Below, piece by piece: positions 1 to 11,111 of a DNA stretch of 64,000 nucleotides. This stretch comes from Membranipora membranacea (lineage: Eukaryota > Bryozoa > Gymnolaemata > Cheilostomatida > Membraniporidae): positions 8,988,001 to 9,052,000 of the forward strand of contig OU612075.1 in the NCBI GenBank assembly GCA_914767715.1, written 5' to 3'. Numbering within the stretch: the first letter of the stretch is position 1; the number at the start of each line of letters is the position of its first letter. Position numbers and translations under genes: made by a program. The notes beneath the pieces were generated by a model. It was not told the DNA's origin. It worked only from the letters and a program-made list of their open reading frames with translations, and made no database searches.

Positions 1-1170
1 TTTCAAAAAGCTTTTAACTTGGTACTTGCTTTCCTGCCTCCATTGCTTCTTTTCCATGCTTTCCTGCAACTTGGCACACACTGCTTATCTGGAATTCTGC
101 ACAATTGCCTTACATTAATACTGATTAGTTGCTCATGATTTATGAAAATGTCAGTAAAGTTGTAAAGTAACGTGGATGTATGATAGTTTAACCTTTATTA
201 GTATCGGGATGAATTCTTGGTAGCTTGCCCTTGTGGTTATAATTTACCACATTACTAATCATAGTCGATGTTTATAAATTGTTTTTGATCACACAGGCCA
301 GACAAGCAGTGAAAACATGGAGACAAAATACAAGTAGGAAGGCAACCTGAGACTCCACTATCAGCCAGGCCTTCCGAATCACCTTTGGGCAGCTTAGTTG
401 GTAGGTTTTGACAGCTTTTTTTTATAAGATTATAACTTGGTGCCTGATTTTTATGTTGCGTCAATGGAATTCCGCACTTTCCATTATCTAAATAATTAAA
501 AAAGCATTATGTTTTTGTGATAATTAAATGATACAAAAATTATCAAGTCCTGGAAATTCGTGAAAATCTTTGTAAGTATATAATAATTGAAAACTTTCAC
601 CTCAATAAATGTCTTTATTCGTATTTACAGGGACTTTTCTTCAACAACACAAAGATCGAAGAGTCGCCTGTCCTTTTTTGAGATTGAGAAACCGACTGGA
701 GAACTTGCTGCCGACTGGTTCTTTACATACGACATCAACCAGACAACATTAATATCTTCATTGCGTTAATTGGCAGATGATCTTGTTGGTTAGAGTTCAA
801 CTTCAGTCGCTGTGAAGAACGACCGTTCGAAATAGAAAAAAGACTCCATCAATGACCATAGAGCAATGTAAAGAGATGCGGATAACGTGGTAATTAAGTG
901 TAAGTCTTCGCACAGTATTCTATTCTCTAGTACCTGTATATAATTAATAATCTTATTCACACTTCTTTAGGACTGATCCTCCGTGTTATATAGGGTTGGC
1001 TGCGCTAGACACATAAGGGTTGTTTGTATTTGATAAAACTGATCTCTAGGAGCCATGAAATTGACCTGTAAGTTGCCCTCTAAGAAATCAAAGACCGTGG
1101 CAAGAGGTTAACCTAAATATACACTATGTGTAGAAATTTAGCGCATTTATCAAATTGAATATTGCGCATG
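1..1170. other. No supported gene (left edge)
   Basis: Both strands hold only short open frames without recognisable domains. An acceptor-like site near 622-630 precedes an open stretch ending at a stop at 767-769, which could be a terminal exon of a gene starting outside the window. No family similarity is visible, so it is not called. Confidence 0.5.
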
Positions 1171-1179
1171 CTTAAAATC

Positions 1180-4100
1180 ACTTGCTTGTTACTTAGAAAA
1201 TCATTTCCAAGTGTACAGGTGTATGTTGTCGATCTATTAATGGTTTCAAGCTGCCACTGAAAACCTGTTGTTATAGTATTTCTTATTGGTTTAGAACTGT
1301 GTGCCAGTCGCTTGTTTTAAATTCCTTGATTTTAACTTTTGCGCATTTGCGATTCCATTAACTAATTACGAATAATCATAAATATCTTTAATGCCTAATC
1401 AATAAGCAAGTCAGCAGTTTTATGGCATTGACACAGCATTCCATTGTAGTTACAGCTTTCTTGATTTTTGAAGCAGTCACTGTCATAGAGTTATCCTCCC
1501 TTTTGACACACCAGAATAGTTAATTGAGGTATGCGGGTGGCTTCAGTTCGTATTGTTGACTGACTGTCCTAACTACTAGTTTACTAACCAGGTCCACCTT
1601 GCTGTTAATGCTGTTGTCACTCTGTCGGATGAGCTTGATATTCTGTTATGACTATATGAGATGCTCTTGTGTATTTCCTCTTATGTAGATAGGGATATTC
1701 TTGTCTCAGTTGCTGCGCATTATCTCATCATCCCTTAGAAAATCTTCTATTCTGTCTCGCTGCCGTTTTCTAGATGTACCGGTGTATGTTGACGAGCTAG
1801 GAGGGTTTCAGCTGCCACTGAAAACCTGTGCTTAGTATTTATTTGCTGGTTTAGGATGGTTTACCAGTCGCTCGTTTTAAATTTCGTGGTTTTAACTTTT
1901 GCGTATGATTCCATATGACTTATTAAGAATAATATGACATGAAATACTTCAACTGTATGCCATATAGAGATATTGGCTGCCGTTTTCTAGATGTACCGGT
2001 GTATGTTGACGATCTATTAGGGTTTCAGCTGCCACTGAAACCTGTTGTTAGTGTTTCTTTGTTGGTTTAGGACGGCTTGCCAGTCGCTTGTTTTAAATAC
2101 TTTGATTTTAACTTTTTAAGTTTTTCGCATGATTCCGTATGACTTATTATGAATAATATGACATGAATTACTTTGAGAGTATGCGGTAGAGCCCCTAGCC
2201 ATTGACATATCTCTCTATATATTGGTGGGTCTATCCCTTCGATCTTTAATCTATTGATTCTGCTGTAAATAGAAAAAAAATCTGTGATTTGTCTCACATA
2301 AAAACTATTACTCCAGCGCCTATTATTAGCACTCTTAGTCAATCACTCACCAAAATTCGATATCAGTAAGCAGAAACTGCACAATCTTGCATCAGGATGC
2401 ATCTTGGTGTAATTTTTTAGACATTTCTTACAAATTGCCATCTTAATCAATTTTACTATTATGGTTTAAATTGGTACAAGACTATAATCCAAACTACCTC
2501 ACCGTAGAATAAAGTTACTGTGGTAAAGCATAGAGTGATGACTCTGGTTGATACTTACCGAATACTTTTTCCAAGTCAGCATCATATTTTCTTGTTTTGT
2601 ATGCCATTTTTAGTGTTGAAGATAATTTGTGATAAGTGTTGATAAGTGTAGTAAAGTAATGTAGCAGTAGAGTAAGTAGCAGCTGATTGTAATAGAGTAA
2701 GTAGAATAAACCTGTGAGTAGGTAGAGTTTGTAGGTTAATCCGTAGTAGAGCACTGAGGGCCAAATTGTTGAAAGCCGCTGTCAATGCTTTGAATGAGCT
2801 TGATATTCGGTAATGGTTATATGAGATACTCTTGTGTAATCCATATTTTCATGTAGATAGAGGCGCTTTTCGTCAGCTCATCATTACTTAGAAAATCTTC
2901 TATTCTATCTTGCTGCCGTTTTCTAGATGTACCGGTGTATGTTGACGATCTACGTGGGTTTCAGCTGCCACTGAAAACCAGTTGATAGTATTTCTTTGTT
3001 GATTTAGGACGGTTTGCCAGTCGTTTGTTTTAAATTTTGTGATTTTAACTTGTTTTTAACTTTTGCCCATGATTCCGTATAACTTATTAGGAATAATATG
3101 ACATGAAATACTTTGACTGTATGTATGCCATAGAGCCCCTACCCATTGACATATCTCTCTATATTGGCTACCGTTTTCTAGATGTACCGGTGTATGTTGA
3201 CGATCTATGAGGGTTTCAACTGCCACTGAAAACCTGTTGTTAGTATTCTTTGTCGATTCCTTTATTTTAACTATTTAACTTTTGCTCATGATTCCGTATA
3301 ACTTATAAAGAATAATATGACATGAAATACTTTTACTGTATGCCATAGAGCCCCTACCCATTGATATATCTCTCTATATTGGCTACCGTTTTCTAGATGT
3401 ACCGGTGTATGTTGACGATCTATGAGGGTTTCAACTGCCACTGAAAACCTGTTGTTAGCATTATCTGTGTTGGTATAGGACGGTTTGCCGGTTGCTTGTT
3501 TTTTTATCTTGTATTTTAATTTTGCTCATGATTCCATATGACTTATTAAGAATGATATGACATGAAATACTTCGATTGTATGCCATAGAGCCCCGACCCA
3601 TTGACATATCTGTCTATATTGGCTGCCGTTTTCTAGATGTGCCGGTGTATGTTGACGATCTTTTTATGTGGGTTTCAGCTGCCACTGAAAATCTGTTAGT
3701 ATCTCTGTGTTGGTATAGGACGGTTGCTGGGCGCTTGTTTCAAATTCCCTGATTTTATCTTGTTTTCAACTTTGCTCATGATTCCGTATAACTTATTAAG
3801 AATAATATGACATGAAATACTTTGACTATATGCCATAGAGCCCCTACCCATTGACATATCTCTCTATATTGGCTGCCGTTTTCTAGATGTACCGGTGTAT
3901 GTTGACGATCTATGAGGGTTTCAACTGCCACTGAAACCTGTTGTCAGTGTGTATTCTATGGTTTAGGACGGTTTGCCATCGCTTGTTTTAAACTCCTCAT
4001 GATTTTAAGTTTTGCGCTGATTCTATATGACTTAATAAGAATAATATTCATATAAATAATTTAATGACTGAATCCACAAGTGTTATCAAACCTACCAAAG

Positions 4101-5690
4101 ATTTGTCCGAAAATGCTTTAGGAGACCCATTTGATTCTCTTCTCTGCACCTACATAATGGGTAACATGGTCTATTGATACCTACTTAGGCCTGAGTCAGT
4201 AACCAGTGTTCTAGATGGCTGCTGTTTTGTTCTGGTGTCATGTATAGTTATTTTGTTCAGTATAAGAATAGCTCAGCTAATTACTTAGGGATAGTTGAGG
4301 TAGCAACTAGACTCCTCTCTATATAAGCATCAGATATCATCGGAAAACATCCCATGATCGCAGATTTTTGAGTGAGGCACTGCTTAGCACTGGACATAGG
4401 CATCCCATGTTAACCCCAAGTGGGTTTGACTAGCATGAGGCGCCTAGTTTCAGTATCCTGTGCCACTGGTTGTGACTGAGGCTTCATGTCGGCATGGATC
4501 CTCAGTCACAGCCGCAAAAGTTTGAGTGATGTACAGTCTTAGCGCTTTATAGCATCCTGTACAACTGGTCATGGCCGAGGTTAGAAGGTGATGTCTAATG
4601 CCTTTATTCCATATCTAGATGTAATGGTGTAGGCTGACGATCTAGGAGGGTTTCAGCTGTCGCTGAAAACCTGTTTTCAGTATGTATTCTATGGTTTAGG
4701 ACGGTTTGCCAGTCGCTTGTCTTAAATTTCATGATTTTAACTTTTTAACTTATGCACATGATTCCATATGACTTATTAAGAATAATATGAAATGAAATAA
4801 TTCAACTGTATGCCATAGAGAGATATTGGCTGTCGTATTCTAGATGTACCGGTGTATGTTGACGAGCTGTCGGAGGGTTTCATGTGCCACTGAAAACCTG
4901 TTGTTATAGTAGTTCTCATTGGTTTAGGACGGCTTGCCAGTCACTTGTTTTAAATTTTGTGGATTTAACTTCTTTAAACTTTTGCGTATGATTCCAAATG
5001 ACCCATTAAGAATAATATGACATGAAATACTTCAACTGTATGCCATAGAGAGATATTGGCTGTTGTATTCTAGATGTACCGGTGTATGTTGACGAGCTGT
5101 CGGAGGGTTTCATGTGCCACTGAAAACCTGTTGTTATAGTAGTTCTCATTGGTTTAGGACGGTTTGCCAGTCGCTTGTTTTAAATTTTGTGGATTTAACT
5201 TCTTTAAACTTTTGCGTATGATTCCAAATGACCCATTAAGAATAATATGACATGAAATACTTCAACTGTATGCCATAGAGAGATATTGGCTGCCGTATTC
5301 TAGATGTACCGGTGTATGTTGACGATCTATGAGGGTTTCAGTTGCCACTGAAAACCTGTTGATAGTATTACTTTGTTGGTATAGGACGGTTTGCCGGTCG
5401 CTTGTTTTAAATTCATTGACTTTAACGCTCGCTCATGATTCCGTAGAACTTATTAAGAATAGTAAGATATGAAATACTTTGACTGTACGCTTTATTACTT
5501 AAAAATCTTCTGTTTGGTCTCGCTGCCGTTTTCTAGATATACCGGTGTATGTTGTCGAGTTAGTATCTATTCTATGGTTTAGGATTGTTTGCCAGTCGCT
5601 TGATTTAAATCCCTTGATTATAGCTTTTGATCATGATTCAATAATAATATAACCAGGGAGAATAGAATGGAGAATTCTCCCTGATATAAC
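1180..5690. repeat. Satellite-like array, unit about 0.21-0.24 kb
   Basis: A unit with the core TCTAGATGTACCGGTGTATG, followed by TTGACGATCTA and a GCCACTGAAAACCTGTTG block, recurs near 1768, 1985, 2920, 3176, 3392, 3630, 3870, 4612, 4845, 5075, 5305 and 5530. A decayed copy lies near 1210. Each unit also carries a GGTTTAGGACGGTTTGCCAG block and an AATAATATGACATGAAATAC block. Spacing is mostly 210-240 bases. Copies at about 4840 and 5070 are nearly identical, which suggests recent unequal exchange. A different element (4062-4595) interrupts the array. No coding capacity is conserved between units. Confidence 0.9.
4062..4595. repeat. Dispersed duplication, copy 1 (internally deleted)
   Basis: From an AAACCTACCAAAGATT block to a GAGGTTAGAAGGTGATGTC block this segment matches 5850-6460. 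Compared with that copy it lacks about 100 bases between its AGGAGACC and TTTGATTCTC blocks. It includes a short self-complementary stretch around CCTCAGTCACAGCC. It interrupts the satellite array. Its nature (transposon or segmental copy) is not clear. Confidence 0.8.
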
Positions 5691-5849
5691 AAACTGAAAT
5701 AATATAAGAAATACTTGGACTGTATTCTGTAGGTATTTTGATGGGTCTCTCCTAATTTTTTCTCTGTTACTTGTCTACAGAACTCTCCATCAATAGGTAG
5801 AAGGAGTCACTTGTATATTGAAATCCAGAAGTCAGCTGCTGGTAATTTA

Positions 5850-6460
5850 ATAACTGAATGCTCAAGTGTCGTCAAACCTACCAAAGATTAGTCCAAAAAT
5901 GCTTCAGGAGACCTGGCTGTAATTTGATTGGTTACATGCGAGTGTTGTTATATACCAAATATTTCCATATCAGTAGGCAGTTCGTTAATATCATAGGTAA
6001 CAATTTGATTCTCTCCTCTGCACCTACATCATGGGTAAGATGGTCTATTGATACCTACTTAGGCCTTGAGTCAGTGATCAGTGTTCTAGATGGCTGCCGT
6101 TTTGATCTGGTGTCGTGTATAGTTATTTTGTTGTCTAAGAATAGCTCAGCTAACTACTAAGGGATAGTTGAGATCCCCTCTATATAAGCATCAGTTATCA
6201 TCTGAAAACATCCCGTGATCGCAGATTTTTGAGTGAGGCACTGCTTAGCACTGGACATAGGCCTCCCATGTTAACCCCAAGTGGGTTTGACTAGCATGAG
6301 GCGCCTAGTTTCAGTATCCTGTGCAACTGGTTGTGACTAAGGCTTCATGTCGGCATGGATCCTCAGTCACAGCCGCAAAAGTTTGAGTGATGTACAGTCT
6401 TAGCGCTTTATAGCATCCTGTACAACTGGTCATGACTGAGGTTAGAAGGTGATGTCATAG
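5850..6460. repeat. Dispersed duplication, copy 2
   Basis: This is the longer partner of 4062-4595. It lies just outside the satellite array and ends with the same GAGGTTAGAAGGTGATGTC block. It contains an open frame of 100 codons at 5858-6160 that is broken in the partner copy, so it is unlikely to be a gene. Confidence 0.8.
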
Positions 6461-6649
6461 TGATTTTATCTGGGGGAGTTTAGCTGGTTTGAGAAAGTAC
6501 AGAGTGATATTCCATAATGCGCGAACAAAAACTGATCCTGTTGCACGAGGAGTCCTTAGGTGCACCATCTTCACCTTGCCTTGCATTGTCTAGTAGTCGT
6601 TGTCTAGTTGGGTAGTAAGACAGGTCAGTAATGTTGCCTTAACATTCTA

Positions 6650-6880
6650 TATTTGAGGTTGCTGATATAGGATGAGGTTGCTGACATAGAATTTGATTGA
6701 ATATGATATAGAATTTATATTTGAATTTGATTATATTGGATTATATTGGATTAAATTTCATTGGATTCGATCTGATTATATAAAATTGAATTTGATATAG
6801 AATTGAAATCGAATATAGAATATGATATAGAATGAGGTTGCTGATATAGAACTTGAGGTTGTCGATATAGATTTGACCTA
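6650..6880. repeat. Low-complexity GATATAGAATTTGA-type DNA
   Basis: A stretch built from variants of GATATAGAAT, TTGATTATATTGGA and GAGGTTGCTGATATAG. It appears to be decayed short-period repetitive DNA without coding potential. Confidence 0.75.
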
Positions 6881-7044
6881 GGTGTAGCCAAGCCTGTGTG
6901 GTATGGGGATGTTGTCCAACAACACCTGTAGCAGTAATTGCTGACTAGGTTGAGGTTGAAGAATCAGCCACTGTTTGCTCCAATTCCTGAGCGCTGCGAT
7001 GCCGTATTTTTGTCGTTTCTGTAGTGAAGGTAAAATTAAAAAAA

Positions 7045-7745
7045 ATAATAATATGTTGAATGAAATTGTAAATGTGATCTCTAAAAGCTCTAATAATTTG
7101 AGCAAGGTAAAAACTATGTACAGAAAGCGTCAATAAATTTATTTATTTAATTTATGAGAAAGAAGATCTACTTTATAGGTGTGAATTCAGATCAGTTATC
7201 CTGATCATGGGTATAGGTTTTAATCTATTATAGAATGTTGGCACTGGAATTAGGCTAGGTAGCCTATTCGGTAACAGTTCTAGTCCTGGTACAATTCGTT
7301 GGGTACATGTTAGATTGATTCTGTGGTATTCTGTATCTTCAGGAGATGAAATAAAATGTTGAATGAAATTGTAAATGAGATCTCTTAAAGCTCTAATAAT
7401 TTGAGCAAGGTAAAAACTTAGTGCAGAAAGCGTCAATAAATTTATTTATTTAATTTATGAGAATGAAGATCTACTTCATAGGTGTGAATTCAACTCAATT
7501 ATCCTGATCGTAGGAACTGGTTTTATATGGTTGAAGGCGGTTGCCACTGGCAATTGAATTAGGCTTGGTAACCTATTTGGTAACAGTTCTAGTCATCGTA
7601 CAACTTGTCAGGTACATGTTAGATTGATTCTGTGGTATTCTGTATCATCAGGAGATGGAGATGGACATAACTAAAATAAAATATAAATGTTGATTGAAAT
7701 TGAAAATATAATCTCTTCAAGCTCTAATAATTTGAACTTTAAACC
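7045..7745. repeat. Tandem repeat, unit about 0.3 kb
   Basis: The block ATGTTGAATGAAATTGTAAA, followed by TGATCTCT, AAAGCTCTAATAATTTGAG and CAATAAATTTATTTATTTAA, occurs at about 7050 and again at about 7355. A third, truncated and diverged copy starts near 7688. The first two units share flanking blocks (AGATCTACTT, ATTATCCTGATC, GGTACATGTTAGATTGATTC), giving a period of about 305 bases. Confidence 0.85.
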
Positions 7746-7749
7746 AAAA

Positions 7750-10700
7750 AAACATTAAGAAAAGGAGAGTGGTTATCGATATGTTATTTTTTTCTCACCC
7801 GTTTGTTTGATAAAATATTTTAATGAAAATTAATAAGGCGATGTTTCAGTGATATATTATAATATAAGGAAATAATTTCAAAAATATTGTCAGATTGACA
7901 GCTATCGGACAGGGGTCATTAACCCACCAACGTTCCGCAGCTGTTTTTTTATAGCCCCATGGTTTGGTTTCTGTAAGCTTGCAGGTAATATTTAACATCA
8001 AAACAGGCACAAAAAACTCAGGAAGGAGATAACATGGTAATTTCATGATAATCTTGCTCCTTTGTTCTGTACGGTATCAATATAGAAATCCCTTGTGTGT
8101 TCATCTCAGCCACTCCTATTGTAACACAATTAGACTCAGTCCTAATAGAAGTGGATATGATAAGTAATTATATGCTAGTGCTAGAAAATACTATCCTTGT
8201 GATGACTTACATGTGCATGACCTCGTTGTCTGCATCTTCAATTATTTTTATTTTTGGTCTCAAAATAATTTTATTTTTCGTGACCATCATCTTATAACTA
8301 TTTATCTGGAAGTAACATTGTGCAAAGATGTATTCTATTGAAGAAACACGACCATTCTGCATATTTTTGTCGTAACTATAAACAACTACGAACAGAATTA
8401 TACTGTGTCACATACATTCACAGTAATTTCAAACTTTTATTTTGAAATTTAATCTTATTTCTTTTCTGTTCAACCAAGTATTCTGATCTACACTATTCCT
8501 CTATTTATTTCTTTTTAATCTCTTCTTCAGATATTACTCCATAAATAAACTCGTAAAAACGTAAATAAATTTCAGCTTCTTGGAATAGTGAATAAATTTG
8601 TAATTTTGTTTATTTCATCACCGGCTTTTTTGTTTCAATAATACAAATGCAGCTGTGATGGGATTTAAAGGGCAACCAAGGTTTCAAACAACTTCTCATT
8701 GATGGCCATTGATTGATAGCAGATTGCACCTTCTGCATGGGGAAAAAGACAAAACATAATTCGGATGATTATTCAGCCAGAATTCTTGTGAAACATTTCT
8801 TCCATCAGGTACTCAAACTCAGCTAAAAGAGAATACCACATAGCAGTTTCCTGTTCCTGTTATTATTTAGCCTGTGCTCTATAATTATTACAGCAAAGTC
8901 TTGGAACCTCCCCTAAACTGAAGTGTTACCCAGCTTAGAGTCAGCAACTACTTTGAGTTTTGCATCGCGTAATGCACAAAGCTGATGCTGCCCAGCACAT
9001 TATTTGCTACACATTAATGCGTTGCTGCGAAACCTTGGTTGCTATTTAACTCCCCATGTGTTGAAGATAAACAAATCCATTGACTTATAACCATAGATAT
9101 AAAAACATGCTTATAACACTTGCATTTTTCAAAACAGTCAGATATCAATTACGTGATGACCTTGGTCATTTTATACCTATGATCAACTGTCTTGTGTCTG
9201 TGAGTGTGTACCACTCACACACAAACCGGTTGGAAATAGGAGAACAAGTTTGGTCCCTCTGTTGCGCCTCCACAACCGACTTTTGTAATATCCCTTTGCC
9301 ACCGCAAAGGGAACAAACTTGTTCTACGTTGGACATATGTATATGACTATGGCAACCTCATAGCAGTCTCAAAGTTAAAATAAAGGCATGGCCTGCTGGT
9401 GTAAACAGAATGCAGCTGGGTATACAGATTACGTGGCTCCAGCGAGAAAGAAAGGGGAAACTTAATCTAGTCTCGTTCTCAATCTAAGTAGTAGTCAAAT
9501 CGAGCTGCCAACCCTTGAGCACAAAGTTTGACCAAGAGGTTTGACCAGGGAGAATGGTTTGACGCACATGATCTTTGAGTCTAATCTCAATAATTATATA
9601 TAAACTTGATAAAAGAGTAAAAATAAATTCTTATCTTCATTTCCAGCAGGTATCAACTGGTTAATGAAATGAAGGTATGTATCAATAAAATCAATGAATT
9701 AGATTAGAGCATTGATCAAATTTAAATTGACTAGCATAATTAATGTAATAATATGGAGTTGTTGCTTCTTCTCTATTTATAACAACATGCAAATAGAGAA
9801 CTACAACACAGACTTCACTGGCAAACTATTATCATTAATTCCACTAATGAAATCATTTATTGTTCTCACACTTGTTTTGATTGGCCAACCAACTGTTAAA
9901 AACAATGTGAAGGTCACCATAACATTTCTCAGTATGCAGTCTGTGCCTGTAGTGTAAGGAGTAGACTCTAACAAAACCTGCTCATTTTTGACTGATAGAT
10001 AAATGTCATACCATTCTAGAGAGTAAGAAGAGAAGTTTAAACCAGGAGGAGCAGAAGTAGAAAGGTAGTATTCTTGAAAATCTCAGCAGTGAGTTACCCT
10101 CAGTTCAATGAAGTTGAACTCATTCAGTCATCATTGCTCAGGCCAATCACTGCTGTCTGTACTTTGGAATTTGGGTCTCATGATGATGCAACTGTAAGAA
10201 ATTCCACTGGCATGGTACAGCTAACTTTCTCTACTGTCTAACCCATTAGAGTAGGTCCGAACCAACTTGTAAAGTAGGCTAGTTGCCTTAGTTTGGTTTT
10301 GGCAGTGGTGGTATTTATCTAATATCTTATTATTTATTGGTAGTCACACAGGGACAATGGAATCCCTGGTTCACATCAGTCATCATATCACTCACTGCAT
10401 GCAACTCAGTTATCAGACCAGGCATCATCATCATGACTCATAAGATTTATTACAGCGACTAAGCAAGTCTGTAAGATTTTCAGAGATCAAGGATGATCAA
10501 AAGTTCCGAAATATCTGGAACCGCTTATTTATGTAAATCTAATCAAGTAGGAACCCATTATTGTGTCAGAGATCCTAGGTATGTGCACTGACAGCATTCA
10601 GGACATCCATACAGCTGCCGCTGCTGCTTGGCCGCTGACTGAGCCGGCTGGGTGCTTTTTGGTTGAGACAACTTGACAACTAAACCTCGCTAACAGTAGG

Positions 10701-11020
10701 GGAGGGACTGAAGAAATGTCCGGAGATAAGTCTAAACTTGCAAGCAGGCCAGTCACTCAGTAATCTTGTGATTCACTAGGGCGCCATTGTAAAGCAAGCC
10801 CACCAGGTTACTCATGACGCTGATAATCTACTTAATAAGAATAGATTCGATCCAGCATTAAGGTAGTTCAAGCACGTTCTTGTAGGAACATATTGTGATA
10901 CATGCTAAGCGATAATAAATAACTGCCATGAATTGGAGTTGTGCCCTCCAATACCATTTCAATTAACATAATATGTGTCGCAGTCTCAGAAAGCAGGGAT
11001 AAGTAGGGATTGTACAACTC
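7750..11020. other. Gene-poor stretch before the F-box gene
   Basis: No open frame here has recognisable domains or good flanking splice sites. The stretch includes a weak inverted repeat with arms near 8665-8690 and 9028-9050 (shared core GCAACCAAGGTTTC) and the hairpin element listed separately at 9220-9345. Most of the rest looks like ordinary AT-rich intergenic DNA. Confidence 0.5.
9220..9345. mobile_element. Short hairpin (MITE-like) element
   Basis: The arms AGAACAAGTTTGGTCCCT and AGGGAACAAACTTGTTCT are nearly perfect inverted copies about 70 bases apart. A related sequence (CGACTTTTGCAAATAT, then AGGGAACAAACTTG) is present at about 46920-47060. Together these support a dispersed non-autonomous DNA transposon. 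Confidence 0.6.
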
Positions 11021-11030
11021 TATATATAAG
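11021..11030 (+). promoter_or_regulatory. Candidate TATA box of the F-box gene
   Basis: TATATATAAG lies about 82 bases upstream of the start codon at 11112. Spacing suits a TATA element with a short 5' leader. Sequence alone cannot show that it is used. Confidence 0.4.
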
Positions 11031-11111
11031 AGGTTAAAGGTTCTTCATTTGGGCCTATGATGCTTGTTCCATCAATCGGAAGCAGACTCTATCTCTTCTT
11101 CGTATTTTTAG

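Noticed and set aside
587-769. 60-codon open frame with an upstream acceptor-like site
   Set aside because: No recognisable domain, no partner exon in the window and no conservation evidence. It could be a terminal exon but is not supportable.
5858-6160. 100-codon open frame
   Set aside because: It lies inside a repeated segment whose other copy (4062-4595) breaks the frame.
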